Below are positions 43,470 to 53,244 of a stretch of 64,000 bases of DNA, piece after piece. A program made the translations under genes and the position numbers. Origin of the DNA: Moniliophthora roreri (taxonomy: Eukaryota > Basidiomycota > Agaricomycetes > Agaricales > Marasmiaceae); NCBI GenBank assembly GCA_001466705.2, contig LATX02000111.1, positions 15,001 to 79,000 on the forward strand. The letters are read 5' to 3'. Within the stretch, counting starts at the first letter, position 1. The number at the start of each line of letters is the position of its first letter. The notes beneath the pieces are model-generated. The model made no database searches and had not been told where the DNA came from. It saw only the letters and a program-made list of their open reading frames with translations.

Positions 43470-44800
43470 TCATCCAGTGTATACCCACTCATACTGTTCC
43501 TCGGCATTCTCTGTAGCAGCCGCAGTGGAACTACTGCTCTCCGTCTCCATAGAGTTCGGTGTCGGCGTCACCCCCGTAGATATCATCATCAGGAGATTGT
43601 GGGCGCTGGGGATAGTGGTTTCGAGCAAGTCGACGCGACCGTCGTTTGAGACGACAATCTCTAGAGAGGTGACCAGGCGCAGCCTTCCTGTATACTTGAC
43701 AACAGTAGCTCGGGCATTCTCGGCCGCGGTGGTACGCCACTCTGCACACAGGGCAGAGAGGTACTCGTAGACCTCGTCGGTCATGTCGTTGCTGTTGTTC
43801 GGCGACGAGGATTGATCGCTCGACGACACTTCTTCGAGGTCTTCATCGTCCCAGACTGACCGTGCCATCGGGTCACGAGTCAGCGTTCTCGGAGGAATGG
43901 GCGTCGCTCTCTGGTTCGCGAGCGATGGGTTCAGGGGTGTGTTGGTCTCGGGTAAACGTAATTCAGAGGGGTTGGAAATAGGGATTGATGGCTCCATCAG
44001 CACGGAACAATACCGTGGCGGGGGGGTCACAATTGTCGCATCCCTGAATCTGAGGGGAGTGGATGCTCTCAACATCGGATTTGACGGCCTCGGCGCCTGA
44101 ATCTGAAGGGGTTGGGGTTCTGATCCCAATGGAAGCGGCGTACATGGGAGGGCTTCCGAGCTCAGAAGGGGGAACATGTTCGACGACGATGGATCCGTCG
44201 GATGATTCGTTACTGGAGGGGCTTGGAGGATCTGGATAGACAAGCGAGGTGGGACTAGAAGGGGCAGAGGGGAGTTGCTCGGCGGAATGAATGGGGGCTG
44301 TGGATCCAGTTCGATCAAATGGCCTAGATAGACCAAAGCTGGGTGTGGGGACGGAGGGGATTCGACTGAATTGCTCGTATGCCAATTCTGCGGCATTTCT
44401 AATTCGTTCGGCATAGGCTGTCTGGGCCATCCAGAATTCTGGACTGTTTGGATCTGCATCGCAAACGTCCTCGGGGATGGTACCTGTATTGTCAGCTGTA
44501 ACTGGCTGTCTGTCATTCTGGGAATACGTGGGTGGGGACGGTACCGTAGTGGGTCCTTGTAAAACGAGGCCGCCTGCGGCCCCTGCTGTCACATTGTAAG
44601 CCAAATTGGCCGAGTACGTGTTGGTTTCTTGGACAATGTGATCGAGAGCGGCACGTTGCTCTCGAAGTCGGATCAAACCATCGATGGTGATTTGGTGGAC
44701 AGGCGATGCTGCCGTTCCCAATCGGAGAGTGTCATCGTGCTCGCCAGTGTTGACCAGGTAGAGGAGCTCGAACGGGGATGGAGTAAATGGGCTGGTATAG
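43470..44800 (-). pseudogene. ORF3 of element J: dual-frame zinc-knuckle gene, 5' end cut
   Basis: It begins mid-domain at PFELLYLVN because an LTR cuts it at 44801. Frame A has a few stops in the linker and ends at 43531 with knuckles at 43654-43755 (CPVCRVAYHRGREC; the second knuckle has Tyr in place of its second Cys). Frame B (+1) is fully open for 348 codons from 44516 to 43470 and includes SVWDDEDLE, MTDEVYEYLSALCAEWR and VTSLEIVVSNDG. The intact frame B beside a damaged frame A suggests that frame B is not a mere shadow. Confidence 0.78.
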
Positions 44801-45439
44801 TGTTACAGTCGGACAAGTACAGACGATCTTTTTCTTTTTTTTCTTTTTTCTCTCTTTTCTTTTTTGCTTTGACACTTTAGCGCTCTCAAGCGCTAGTTTT
44901 CTCCTTTCTACCTATGCTTCTCATTGACATCTGGACACATCCACATTCCCAGTTCCCTTTTCCGACTACATGCCTTCCTTTCTATTTAAGATGTCATCAC
45001 TATGTCATCCACGACATCAGCATGATATCATTATTCTATTAGTTTCTTTCCTTTTCTATTTATGATCTGATGTCATTTCTGACATCGGCTATTGTATCAT
45101 TATATTTATTTTTGTTTCCTTGACATCACTTCTGATGTCACATTCCTAATTATTATGACGACAAAGGGACATTCTGTTTACTAAACAAACGATGTCGTAC
45201 TAGCAGTTTGTATGCAACTAGTAGACTACAATCGTTGTATAAGTAGATAGTTTGCAGGTCTAAGCTACCTCAGCTTGACCTAGTTAACTCCTTGAACATC
45301 TTGCTCACTTCGACCGAACTCTGAGAACTTTAGCGCGAGCTAAGGAACTCAAAACTCGAACTTGCCTCTTTTGTCAATTTAGCGCCGCTACGGCATAGCG
45401 GTGTTAAGTTGTTGTCGTTGCTGCGCAAGTAACGTAACA
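44801..45439 (+). repeat. LTR (639 bp) at the right edge of the retrotransposon island
   Basis: It begins TGTTACAGTCGG and ends GTAACGTAACA. The flanks TATAG and AAGAG do not match. To the left is ORF3 of J; to the right is host-like sequence, so material was lost at this boundary. Confidence 0.88.
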
Positions 45440-45555
45440 AAGAGCGTCGATGACATGACTGAAGTGGTATCTCGAATCTGGAATTCCCTTTGGTATCTTC
45501 GTGTATGATTAATGCTCGGTATATGGATGTACTGCGATGACACAAACGACAGAAA

Positions 45556-46012
45556 CTATTTAGTACGTATGCGGGAAACGACCATCTTGTCATCTTGTGC
45601 AGTGTTCATGGCCCAGATAAGGATATCAGCGTCCTCCAAATTTTTGTCCTGCAGGCACTTCAAAAAGACCAAGGGGTCAATTACTTGGAGCCGAGTCAAT
45701 GAAAACGGGTCGCGGACGTGATGGTAGCTAATATCGGCAACGGCCCATTTATGGCGTGTATCTGGAAACGCGCTATGGAGTTTCTCCACGGCCTGGGTGG
45801 ATTGCAATCGACTAGCAGCCTTCATGATAATCTCACCCATTATATGGGCAGTATGGTGTCTGACGAAAGCATAGCTGATTCCCCTAAAGAATGAGACATC
45901 CATTCTTGTTGGAAAAGGATGCCCAACTGCAGAATGGTCAGCGAAAAAATGGAAATGCAGGAAGTGTGGGTGACTTACTCTTCAAGGCCTCCTGAAAGCA
46001 TTTACATCTCAT
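45556..46012 (-). CDS. Hypothetical protein, two exons
   Basis: I do not recognise the family. ATG at 46010-46012 opens exon 1 (46012-45979, MRCKCFQEALK). The intron is 45978-45927, 52 bp, with GTAAGT donor, CTGAC branch-like site and CTGCAG acceptor. Exon 2 runs from 45926 to TAG at 45556-45558. The product is about 134 residues with no signal peptide or membrane segment. It has a His-containing segment (VRHHTAHIMGEIIMKAASRL) and a helix-rich C-terminus. It is the first intact host-like gene beyond the retrotransposon island, only 117 bp from the LTR, so its promoter side faces away from the island. No in-frame stops. Confidence 0.6.
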
Positions 46013-46446
46013 TTGGTGCACTAAAAATCCTGTACTATCTGTGATATTTGACCTTAACACCTAGCGTGATTGTAAGGTTTTGAGACATCTCAGGTAGAAG
46101 CTTCGCTCACCTTTCACTTATCGACCTATTCTGCCGTAGCTCTACTCACGCAGAGAATAGAAAATATTCTTATCCTAAGTATATTAAGTACTTGTGTTTT
46201 TAGACCCGGCTACTTCAGAATCGCCAGTTCTTCACAGATGCGACCAAGCGATCAAGGAATTGCATGCATATTTGGCATAATTCATCATAATTCAACATTA
46301 CTCGCTGTAATACCACAGTAGCAGAACTTCACTCGTAAGTCACTAGATTGTCTCGTGAGTTTAAGAAGCGCTAGTGAACAGCGAAACATACTCATTACAA
46401 GCTTCTGAGGCATCTGAAGGGGATAAGCAGGCCCCAGCTGGCACTT

Positions 46447-46670
46447 CTACTCAAGAAAACCTTGGTTTGACTGCGCCATCTGGTTTAACCAGGTCGCATC
46501 ATAAAGGTTGATGCTTAGCCTTGGAATGTACTCCGCATCGGAAAATCTCCCGTCTTGGCGAACACGATGACGCCTCGGTGCTCCTCTTTTATCCTTTGTC
46601 TTGCCCACAAATCGGACGTAGAGACTGTCAAGCTGGTGGCAAAACACAGCAAGCTCCAGAGACCTCCACA
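46447..46670 (-). pseudogene. 3' half of a gene split by local inversion
   Basis: On the minus strand it reads WRSLELAVFCHQLDSLYVRF and continues with a basic segment (KDKRGAPRRHRVRQDGRF) to a stop at 46447. Its first codons repeat the last codons of the plus-strand ORF at 47583-47603, so the two pieces belong to one protein. Family not recognised. Confidence 0.6.
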
Positions 46671-46764
46671 GGACGGGTCAGCATGAGCAGGTAAGCTAAA
46701 CATCTGTATGTTGTTTCGCAACCTAACTCCCCTTCCAGTTTGTCAGCAAAGACATCTTCCATGC
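46671..46764. repeat. Left arm of a 94-bp inverted repeat
   Basis: It is the exact reverse complement of 47604-47697 by eye. It lies at one end of the inverted gene segment. Confidence 0.93.
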
Positions 46765-47603
46765 AACCATGTATGACTTCAGCGAGCAAATGAAAACGTA
46801 TATGGACAAAGGCTTCAAAAAAGTGACTTCAGCTATACAGGAATCCCCGTCCAAGCATAGTTCTTCTGGACGAAAGTCGAAATCAAAATCCCAGAAATTA
46901 AAGGAGTCCAGAGAAGCTGATCCGCACCACCTGGAGAAAAGGGCGAGTAGGTTTTTGCCAACTCCGAAACGTAACTGACTTTATTGATCAGAGATTTGTT
47001 CGAAAGGAATTGACTCAGCTTCTTCAGTCGACCAACCCCTCATGGAGCATACTCACATACAATCCCACCGAGCAGGATGCTACACAGTGGGATACAACCT
47101 GGGATGAAAGCAGTAATGTCAATTGCTGCACAAAGACGACATTCAGGGTTTACCTTTCTGGCCCCCCAAGGCACAAATGGAACATCTCAGCTGGAAGAGT
47201 ATTTATGAACTATCTGCTGGACAAGTACCCACAAAAGCTACCACGTACACGCGAAGTTCAGGATCAGTTGTCGGAGCTTTTCTATGATACGCTCAAGTAC
47301 TTCAAGCAACAACGTGCCAACAGGTTAAAGCCGATTTCTGAAGCTGTACAGCATAAAACGAAAGCCGATTATCAGAGGAGAAGCAATGTGAGTAGTTGCC
47401 TGCACACGAACAGATTAGCGTTAATGGAAACAGGTATACAATGAGCGCAAGGAAACCGTGTACTCCTTTCCTGAGCTCCGTGAATATCGCAAACTATTCA
47501 AACAGCTAGGTCCAGCCACCATGTCTGACGACGAGGAAGAGGTAGTCAACGGAATGAAACAGTGGACTGTTATGCCGCCAAGGTGGAGGTCTCTGGAGCT
47601 TGC
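46765..47603 (+). pseudogene. 5' part of the inversion-split gene, intron-containing
   Basis: ATG at 46769 opens a Ser/Lys-rich exon (SSSGRKSKSKSQKLKESRE). A second exon (about 46985-47388) follows and includes PPRHKWNISAGRVFMNYLL and LFYDTLKYFKQQRA. An intron with GTGAGT donor comes at about 47388-47431, then YSFPELREYRKLFKQL, an acidic SDDEEE block and PPRWRSLELA. The next residues of the protein are found on the opposite strand at 46447-46669. I cannot assign a function. Confidence 0.55.
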
Positions 47604-47697
47604 GCATGGAAGATGTCTTTGCTGACAAACTGGAAGGGGAGTTAGGTTGCGAAACAACATACAGATGTTTAGCTTACCTGCTCATGCTGACCCGTCC
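47604..47697. repeat. Right arm of the 94-bp inverted repeat
   Basis: Reverse complement of 46671-46764. It follows the 21-bp block 47583-47603, whose reverse complement is at 46649-46669 next to the left arm, but in the swapped order. Confidence 0.93.
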
Positions 47698-47780
47698 TAT
47701 GTTCGCGCTGAGACGAGGTATTCCTTGCACTCAAAGATCCGCCGCCTGCAGAATGGATGTTAGCACTTATGTTTCTAGAA

Positions 47781-48740
47781 TCACTGACATGTGTTTACTG
47801 GTGGTGCTTCCTTGTCCGGAGTAGTATTGTGAGGACTGCGAATGAGATCCAGTCCTCCCCATGTTCTCTGCACTACTTCCAAACATGAACCCTCCAGTTG
47901 AATCAGCTTGGGTAGGAGTGGATTGCATGAATGAACACTCTCGAAAGCGTTGGCCTTGAGAGCCAGAAGTAGATCCTGTGCTAGCGCCAAATGCAAATCC
48001 ACCTGTTGCTTCTCAGAAATCAGATGTGTACAGCTGACTACTGAGATGAGATGCATACTTCTACTTGACTCCGCATTGAAGGAAGAGGATTGGTTCCGAG
48101 AGCCCCAACTAGTGCCGGAGGCAGCTAAACCTGCAGCTGTTTGGAGATCAGCACTCTCAGGCTGAGTACCAGATATAGAATGTATACTTTGACCCAACTG
48201 ACTGGGGACAGACACATTTTGTACTGCTGCTCCTTGTGCACCCATAGATCCTGATACGCAGCCAAAAGTGGAGGACTCTGCAGCTGTTTGATTGTCAATC
48301 AGACATTTTTACGGTGGACGAGGGTCTCTACCGTTACTTGTCTGTCAGGAATTGACCTCGGCAGTATTGAGTGGATTTGAGTTAGAGTGCCCTGCAGCCT
48401 GTTGCGAGACACGTTGAGGATGCAGCTGCAATGCATACTTCAGTGGAGTGTATTTGTATGAGGAACCAGTTTTACCTAGCTGCATCGGGGTGTCTACAGA
48501 AGGGTATTGTTGCCCATAACTTGAGGTTTGAGCACCAAAAGCATCATATAAAACGCCACCAAAGGCACCGAATTGATCCGCAGCTAGCTCAGGTCAGTAT
48601 TGTATGTATGTTCTTCGACTGACAGGGGCTCTCACTGTTACTAGAGTTCTCTGTTTCAACATGGGAAGAGGTTTGAGAACCAGAGGTGAAGGCTGATCCC
48701 TGTGCTAATATGTCGAACCTAGAAAAGACCCACTTTTATT
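47781..48740 (-). CDS. Gln/Ser-rich hypothetical protein, fragmentary model
   Basis: Several minus-strand open segments share composition and join through plausible short introns. They run from about 48720 (LAQGSAFTSGSQTSSHVETE) through 48600-48400 (DAFGAQTSSYGQQYPS, LQLHPQRVSQQAAGHSNSN) to 48245-47781 (SGTSWGSRNQSSSFNAESSR). The protein is rich in Gln, Ser and Asn, without a recognised domain, and may be an intrinsically disordered regulator. The exon edges and the 5' end are not established. An N at 48826 marks a contig join just upstream. Confidence 0.4.
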
Positions 48741-50649
48741 CATTTTTACACTATTTCTGAATTGGAACACTTTAATATGACACGAGATAATGGGTAATAA
48801 GGACTAGAGTGAGCCCAGTCTGCTANACCTATCTATGTATCAGATCCAAAGCAGAGAACTCCCGAAACCTGTAGGGAATCTAACTATGGCCCAATGAATG
48901 CATTGGCTAGTTAACCAAGCTCTCAAAAGTGCTATCAATGGGATTTTAACTTCTACTTTACTTTTCTATAACATCTGCAAAGTGCAAGCTGCAGTCAAAC
49001 AGTACAGAGGTACTTAGAAGAGACATCAAAACAGAAAGACAGCTTAGAACAGGAACGATCATAGAACAATCCTCCTCCAAAGTCAATATACAGATCAGAG
49101 TCAAAGCAGGCGATCTCTTGATAAAGAATTCACCAGCGGCTAAACAATATGTGATAAGCAAACTAGGTACAAAGACTGCTTGGAAAGACAGAAATCACTT
49201 CCAAAGGACATTCACTACCTATAGACAGATACAACGAGACATATGAAGAATGTCTAACATGCAAGAAATCCTAAATAAGACCGAGCATGCATTGTCAAAG
49301 GAGATAGGGACAATAACAGCATGTTCCAACCTTGGAAACTTTGGCATCTAGGCCTCTGCCGATGTGTGGATACTAGGAAAGGGGAAATGCTGTCAAAAGA
49401 CGGGACAGATACAGCCATCCACTTGTAGATACCTGACTTAGAAAAGAGAAAATACAAATTATAGAGTCTAGAACACCTGGAGGCGTAGATACCTGCATGG
49501 GTATGGTCGGATACCCTAGTAGCCAGACTCCATGACATCTGAATAATCCCTCTTTTAGTATCTCAGTCACTCATTTGTCATTTCCTGAATTATCGGACAT
49601 TATTTATAATTTTCTGTAGATATATTCCTTGGACTGTATATAAGGACAGCTAGATATTTGTACATACTCAAGTAACCTGCCCCCTCTGATTGTGAATACA
49701 TGACGAGTTTGTTTGGTGTATAAATTTGTGTGCCATTCCAGTTTTGCTTCCTCACTACAGGCCCTGGAGATTGGTCCTGAGTGACTCCAGAGAGATAGAA
49801 ATCTGATAACAAACTTGCATTGTAAGAGATAAGAGTAACATCTTGAGTGTGTTATAGCACTTTTCTAAGAGAAACTTTACACCAAGAAGGAGCCTTGGGC
49901 ACTTGGAGTGTGGCCTATGTGTGTATCAGGTTGTGACACACTTAGAGTCTTAGCAAGGAGTGTGCCTGCGCTGAACTCTTTGTAGAAATTGGTCTAGGAC
50001 TTTTTCCAGTACACTGTATGCTGTAGTTATCTTGAAGAAGTCTTGAACTCTGTAGGGTCAGACTATATCGGCTATTGAGTCTTTGTATGGGACTGTAGCT
50101 CTTGTGTTTGTGCCTTGTGCACTGTGTTCTTTGTGTTTTGTGTGTGTGTTTGTGATATAAAACATTTTAAAACCATATATACTCCTCTGGAGGTGAACAC
50201 TTTGAAGTAGAACACTTCAATAAGAGAGAATCAACCTAGCTAAGAGTTTTGTTGGCATTCTAAGTGCGGCAACTCTGATCACATCGATTCACACTTGCAC
50301 AACAAACTGAGTTAGACTTTTGAAGGTTATTCTTTTGGGTAGTCCTATCTTAGACAAATTACTAGAGAGAGTTGGATGCTGGATCTCTCAGTTACTCTTG
50401 GCCCTAGGACTGACACCAATGTGTCCTTACTAGTCATCTGGGGCCGGCTTTGCGGGGGTGTTTGAACGAAGATGACATGGTTCCGAGTCGAGGAAGCCAG
50501 CATCGTCATGAGACTGGGTCCAGGAGTTAGCGCTACCAAACCAGCAGGTCGGGTTCATCTAGGTGGGAAAGGTGATTCTAGTCTACAGCTTGCTTGCTCA
50601 TTATAGTACTTCTCTGAGAAGTCCTCATGAGTCAATACTAGCCTGTGTT
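48741..50649. other. No supported gene
   Basis: It contains a single N at 48826 and a short TG-rich run near 50127-50152. Short frames exist on both strands but none shows a domain or a credible intron structure. Confidence 0.55.
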
Positions 50650-51557
50650 AAATACAATTGTTCTCACCAAAAATGGTTCGAGTTCTGTCTAATTGCCTCG
50701 CTGCATTACTTCGACTATGAATCAGCTCGTCAACTAAGATATCAAGTGCCACAGTCACTTGAATGAGTTCTGTTATAGTAGAAAGTCCATTGTGAGCACA
50801 ATACCAAAAGGAGTCAGATAACACACTAGCAGTGGCATCATCAAGAAGAGGGTCGTGTTTATCCTCTGGCTCCAGATCCTTCTCTTTCACTTGCAGATCT
50901 CCTGCACCGACGTCGTTATGTTTGCCTTTTCCATTGTAGTAGTTCGGATTAGGTGGTGAGGCAGACATCCTTACTGATATACGCCATGAGCGGTGGCAAC
51001 GCGAGTAAATTGTATGAGAAATTCACCTTGCTAGGTCTCGGGCACTCCAAAACTGTCCTGAAAAGGTTGTGAATGAAGCTAAAGGCATAGCAATGGTATT
51101 GAAAGGCAAGAGGAATCCTCAACTCACATGTTGACCAGTGCGGAGTATCTTCTTTGTGCACCTCTTTGTCTAAGATGAAGAGCATATGGTGAAGTGATTC
51201 TACATGTCCCATCATTTGTCTGAAAGCAAAGAAGAGTGAACATTGCGAGGTTTAGGAGGTCAGGGGATAAGAAGAAAATTTTGTAACAAAGTGGGTACTG
51301 TCAGATGACAGGACTAGAGCTTTGTGCACTCCCTGAGTGCTGAACTTAGATGGAATCAATGGGTAATAATTGTTGTGTATGTGAAAAATTTCCTCTTGAG
51401 CTTGGAGAGACTGCTTCAATTCTTCTTGGAAGTTAACCGTGGTATAATGCAAATTCAAGAAGACGTACCATAGGAAGGATACCTTGATACCCAATTGGTC
51501 TGAGACTGGTGTAAGGCACTGAGCAGCAAGGTCCACATGGGGTGTCAGTTTAATAGT
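50650..51557 (-). CDS. Unrecognised multi-exon gene
   Basis: Minus-strand segments connect with GT-AG introns. An exon from 51557 (TIKLTPHVDLAAQCLTPVSD) joins through an intron of about 58 bp to EELKQSLQAQEEIFHIHNNY. An exon with MGHVESLHHMLFILDKEVHK follows, then a 31-bp exon reading TVLECPRPSK, and a final Lys/Asp-rich segment (KEKDLEPEDKHDPLLDD) ending at about 50650 after IQVTVALDILVDELIH. The mostly helical, charged composition gives no functional clue. The 5' start lies upstream of 51557 and is unknown. Confidence 0.4.
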
Positions 51558-52121
51558 CTGGAATGTGGATCAGAAACAGATATTCAAGGCAATATACTCA
51601 CAGTGAACATACATGAGCTATATCTATATTTTCTGAACATTTGAATCTGAAGGATAGTAGTCATTATCGACTGGCACATATCCAAGGTGTTCACGATGGT
51701 TCATAATAGAGCCAGAGATTATGTGTTACCTGATGGGGTCTAGATTATGTAATTACCCAGGTTACCACAAGGCATAATGATCTGGCCCCTGTATGACGCG
51801 TTCTGCTTGTCGGTCTAATGGGATCTGTTGACCCTTTATTTCTTACTGCATACTATGGACCTCTCGTTCTACAAGGTTGGATTTGAGAAGTTCAGATATC
51901 AAGGTCCATGTTCCAAGTCTAATCATGCATTATAAACGATAATTTGGAAAGAGTCAAGCCTATGTCAGGATATTGATGCCATAGTAATTCCTATGAGGAA
52001 AGCTCATGATAGCGGGCCAAAAGCCTCTATGGCAAACATCGCTGCAGGATGCGAAATATCATCTATACATGATATGTGAGTATCCCTATAGATATAAATT
52101 GACTTCTATTGACTGTGCAAG

Positions 52122-53084
52122 GCAGTATTCCTTCATACCCATGCACAACTAGTTTCAGAGCACTGGAGATCACCAATGGCGATATGAAAAGACTAGTGCC
52201 TGGTCAATATCTCAACGACACTCTGATCGAGCTTGGTTTAAGGTGTGTCCATCCTGTCTCTACCTCTTTATCTATATATGCATTTGAATTTGCTTTTTAG
52301 GATTTGGCATCATGAATTGGAAGAGTATGACAAGATGTGTGTCCATATTTTCAATTCCTTCTTCTTCAGCAAACTGTGCACCTCAGGCTCTACCACTTTC
52401 TATCCTTTAAGCTGACTGTGCTTATTCCTAGGGAGAAGGAGGGATACACGGGCATTAGGTGATGGATGTCCAAGGTTGATATCTTTCGGAAGGATTACAT
52501 TGTGATTTCCCGTCAACGAGTTGAAGTAAGGGTTCACTCTCTTCAACTGCCAGCTCTTGAATCCTCACACTTCGTCAGTCGGCATTGGTAACTTGCAATT
52601 ATCTTCCAGCCCAGTGATGTGCTACCATGTCAAGGTATGGAAAGGAACACTGGAGAGCAAGTGGTCAACTCTATAGATATAAATTTAGAATTGGCTGACC
52701 TCATGAGTTTCATTTGCCAGAACCCTAATTTTCATTCTGGATTCGCTTGGGAAGAACTGCTTTGCAAAGATCAACATTCTTAAATATTATCTGTGTCTTG
52801 AAGCCCTGGACAAGAAAGGCATAGTGATCGCTGGCAGTATCGGAGGGTGTTCGCTCGAAGTGCCCGCACAAGACAATCTCCACGATTGTGGTTTGTACAT
52901 GCTGTACTTCACTTGAATATTTATCTCTAACACAGCTTATCTGTGCGCTTTGCCAACGGTGAGCAGGACCTGCAACTAGTCAACATCATACTCATAAGTC
53001 AACGAGGGAAGAAATGCATATGAACGAAGATTAGACTGGAACGCGGACGCTCTTAAGGAGCTTCGACGAGACTTTTGTGACTGA
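52122..53084 (+). pseudogene. Ulp1/SENP-type SUMO protease (C48) pseudogene
   Basis: The exons spell the C48 peptidase fold in order: PGQYLNDTLIELGLR, then (intron 52243-52300) IWHHELEEYD and IFNSFFFSKL, then GYTGIR and WMSKVDIFRKDYIV, HW and LAII, TLIFILDSLG, and the catalytic block AQDNLHDCGLYML. The His (HW), Asp (LDSLG), Gln and Cys (DCG) positions are all recognisable. Lesions are TGA at the second Arg of IRRW (CGA to TGA), an extra base near 52509, and TAA in place of Tyr in HWYL. The frame ends in LRRDFCD-stop at 53082-53084. Such proteases remove SUMO from proteins. It could be a host gene or a relic of a DNA transposon that carried one. Confidence 0.7.
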
Positions 53085-53244
53085 GTAATGCTTCAGGTAG
53101 TTCATCAGGGAGCTGAGGGCAAAGCCATGGTAGGATTCAGTGAGTGGGAAGAAATCTTTCCGGATTTATTAGCCTTCAATATGGTACATAGGGTATTAAA
53201 TGGTGAATGATGTTACATAGCGCAGAGAGTACGTACAATTGTAG

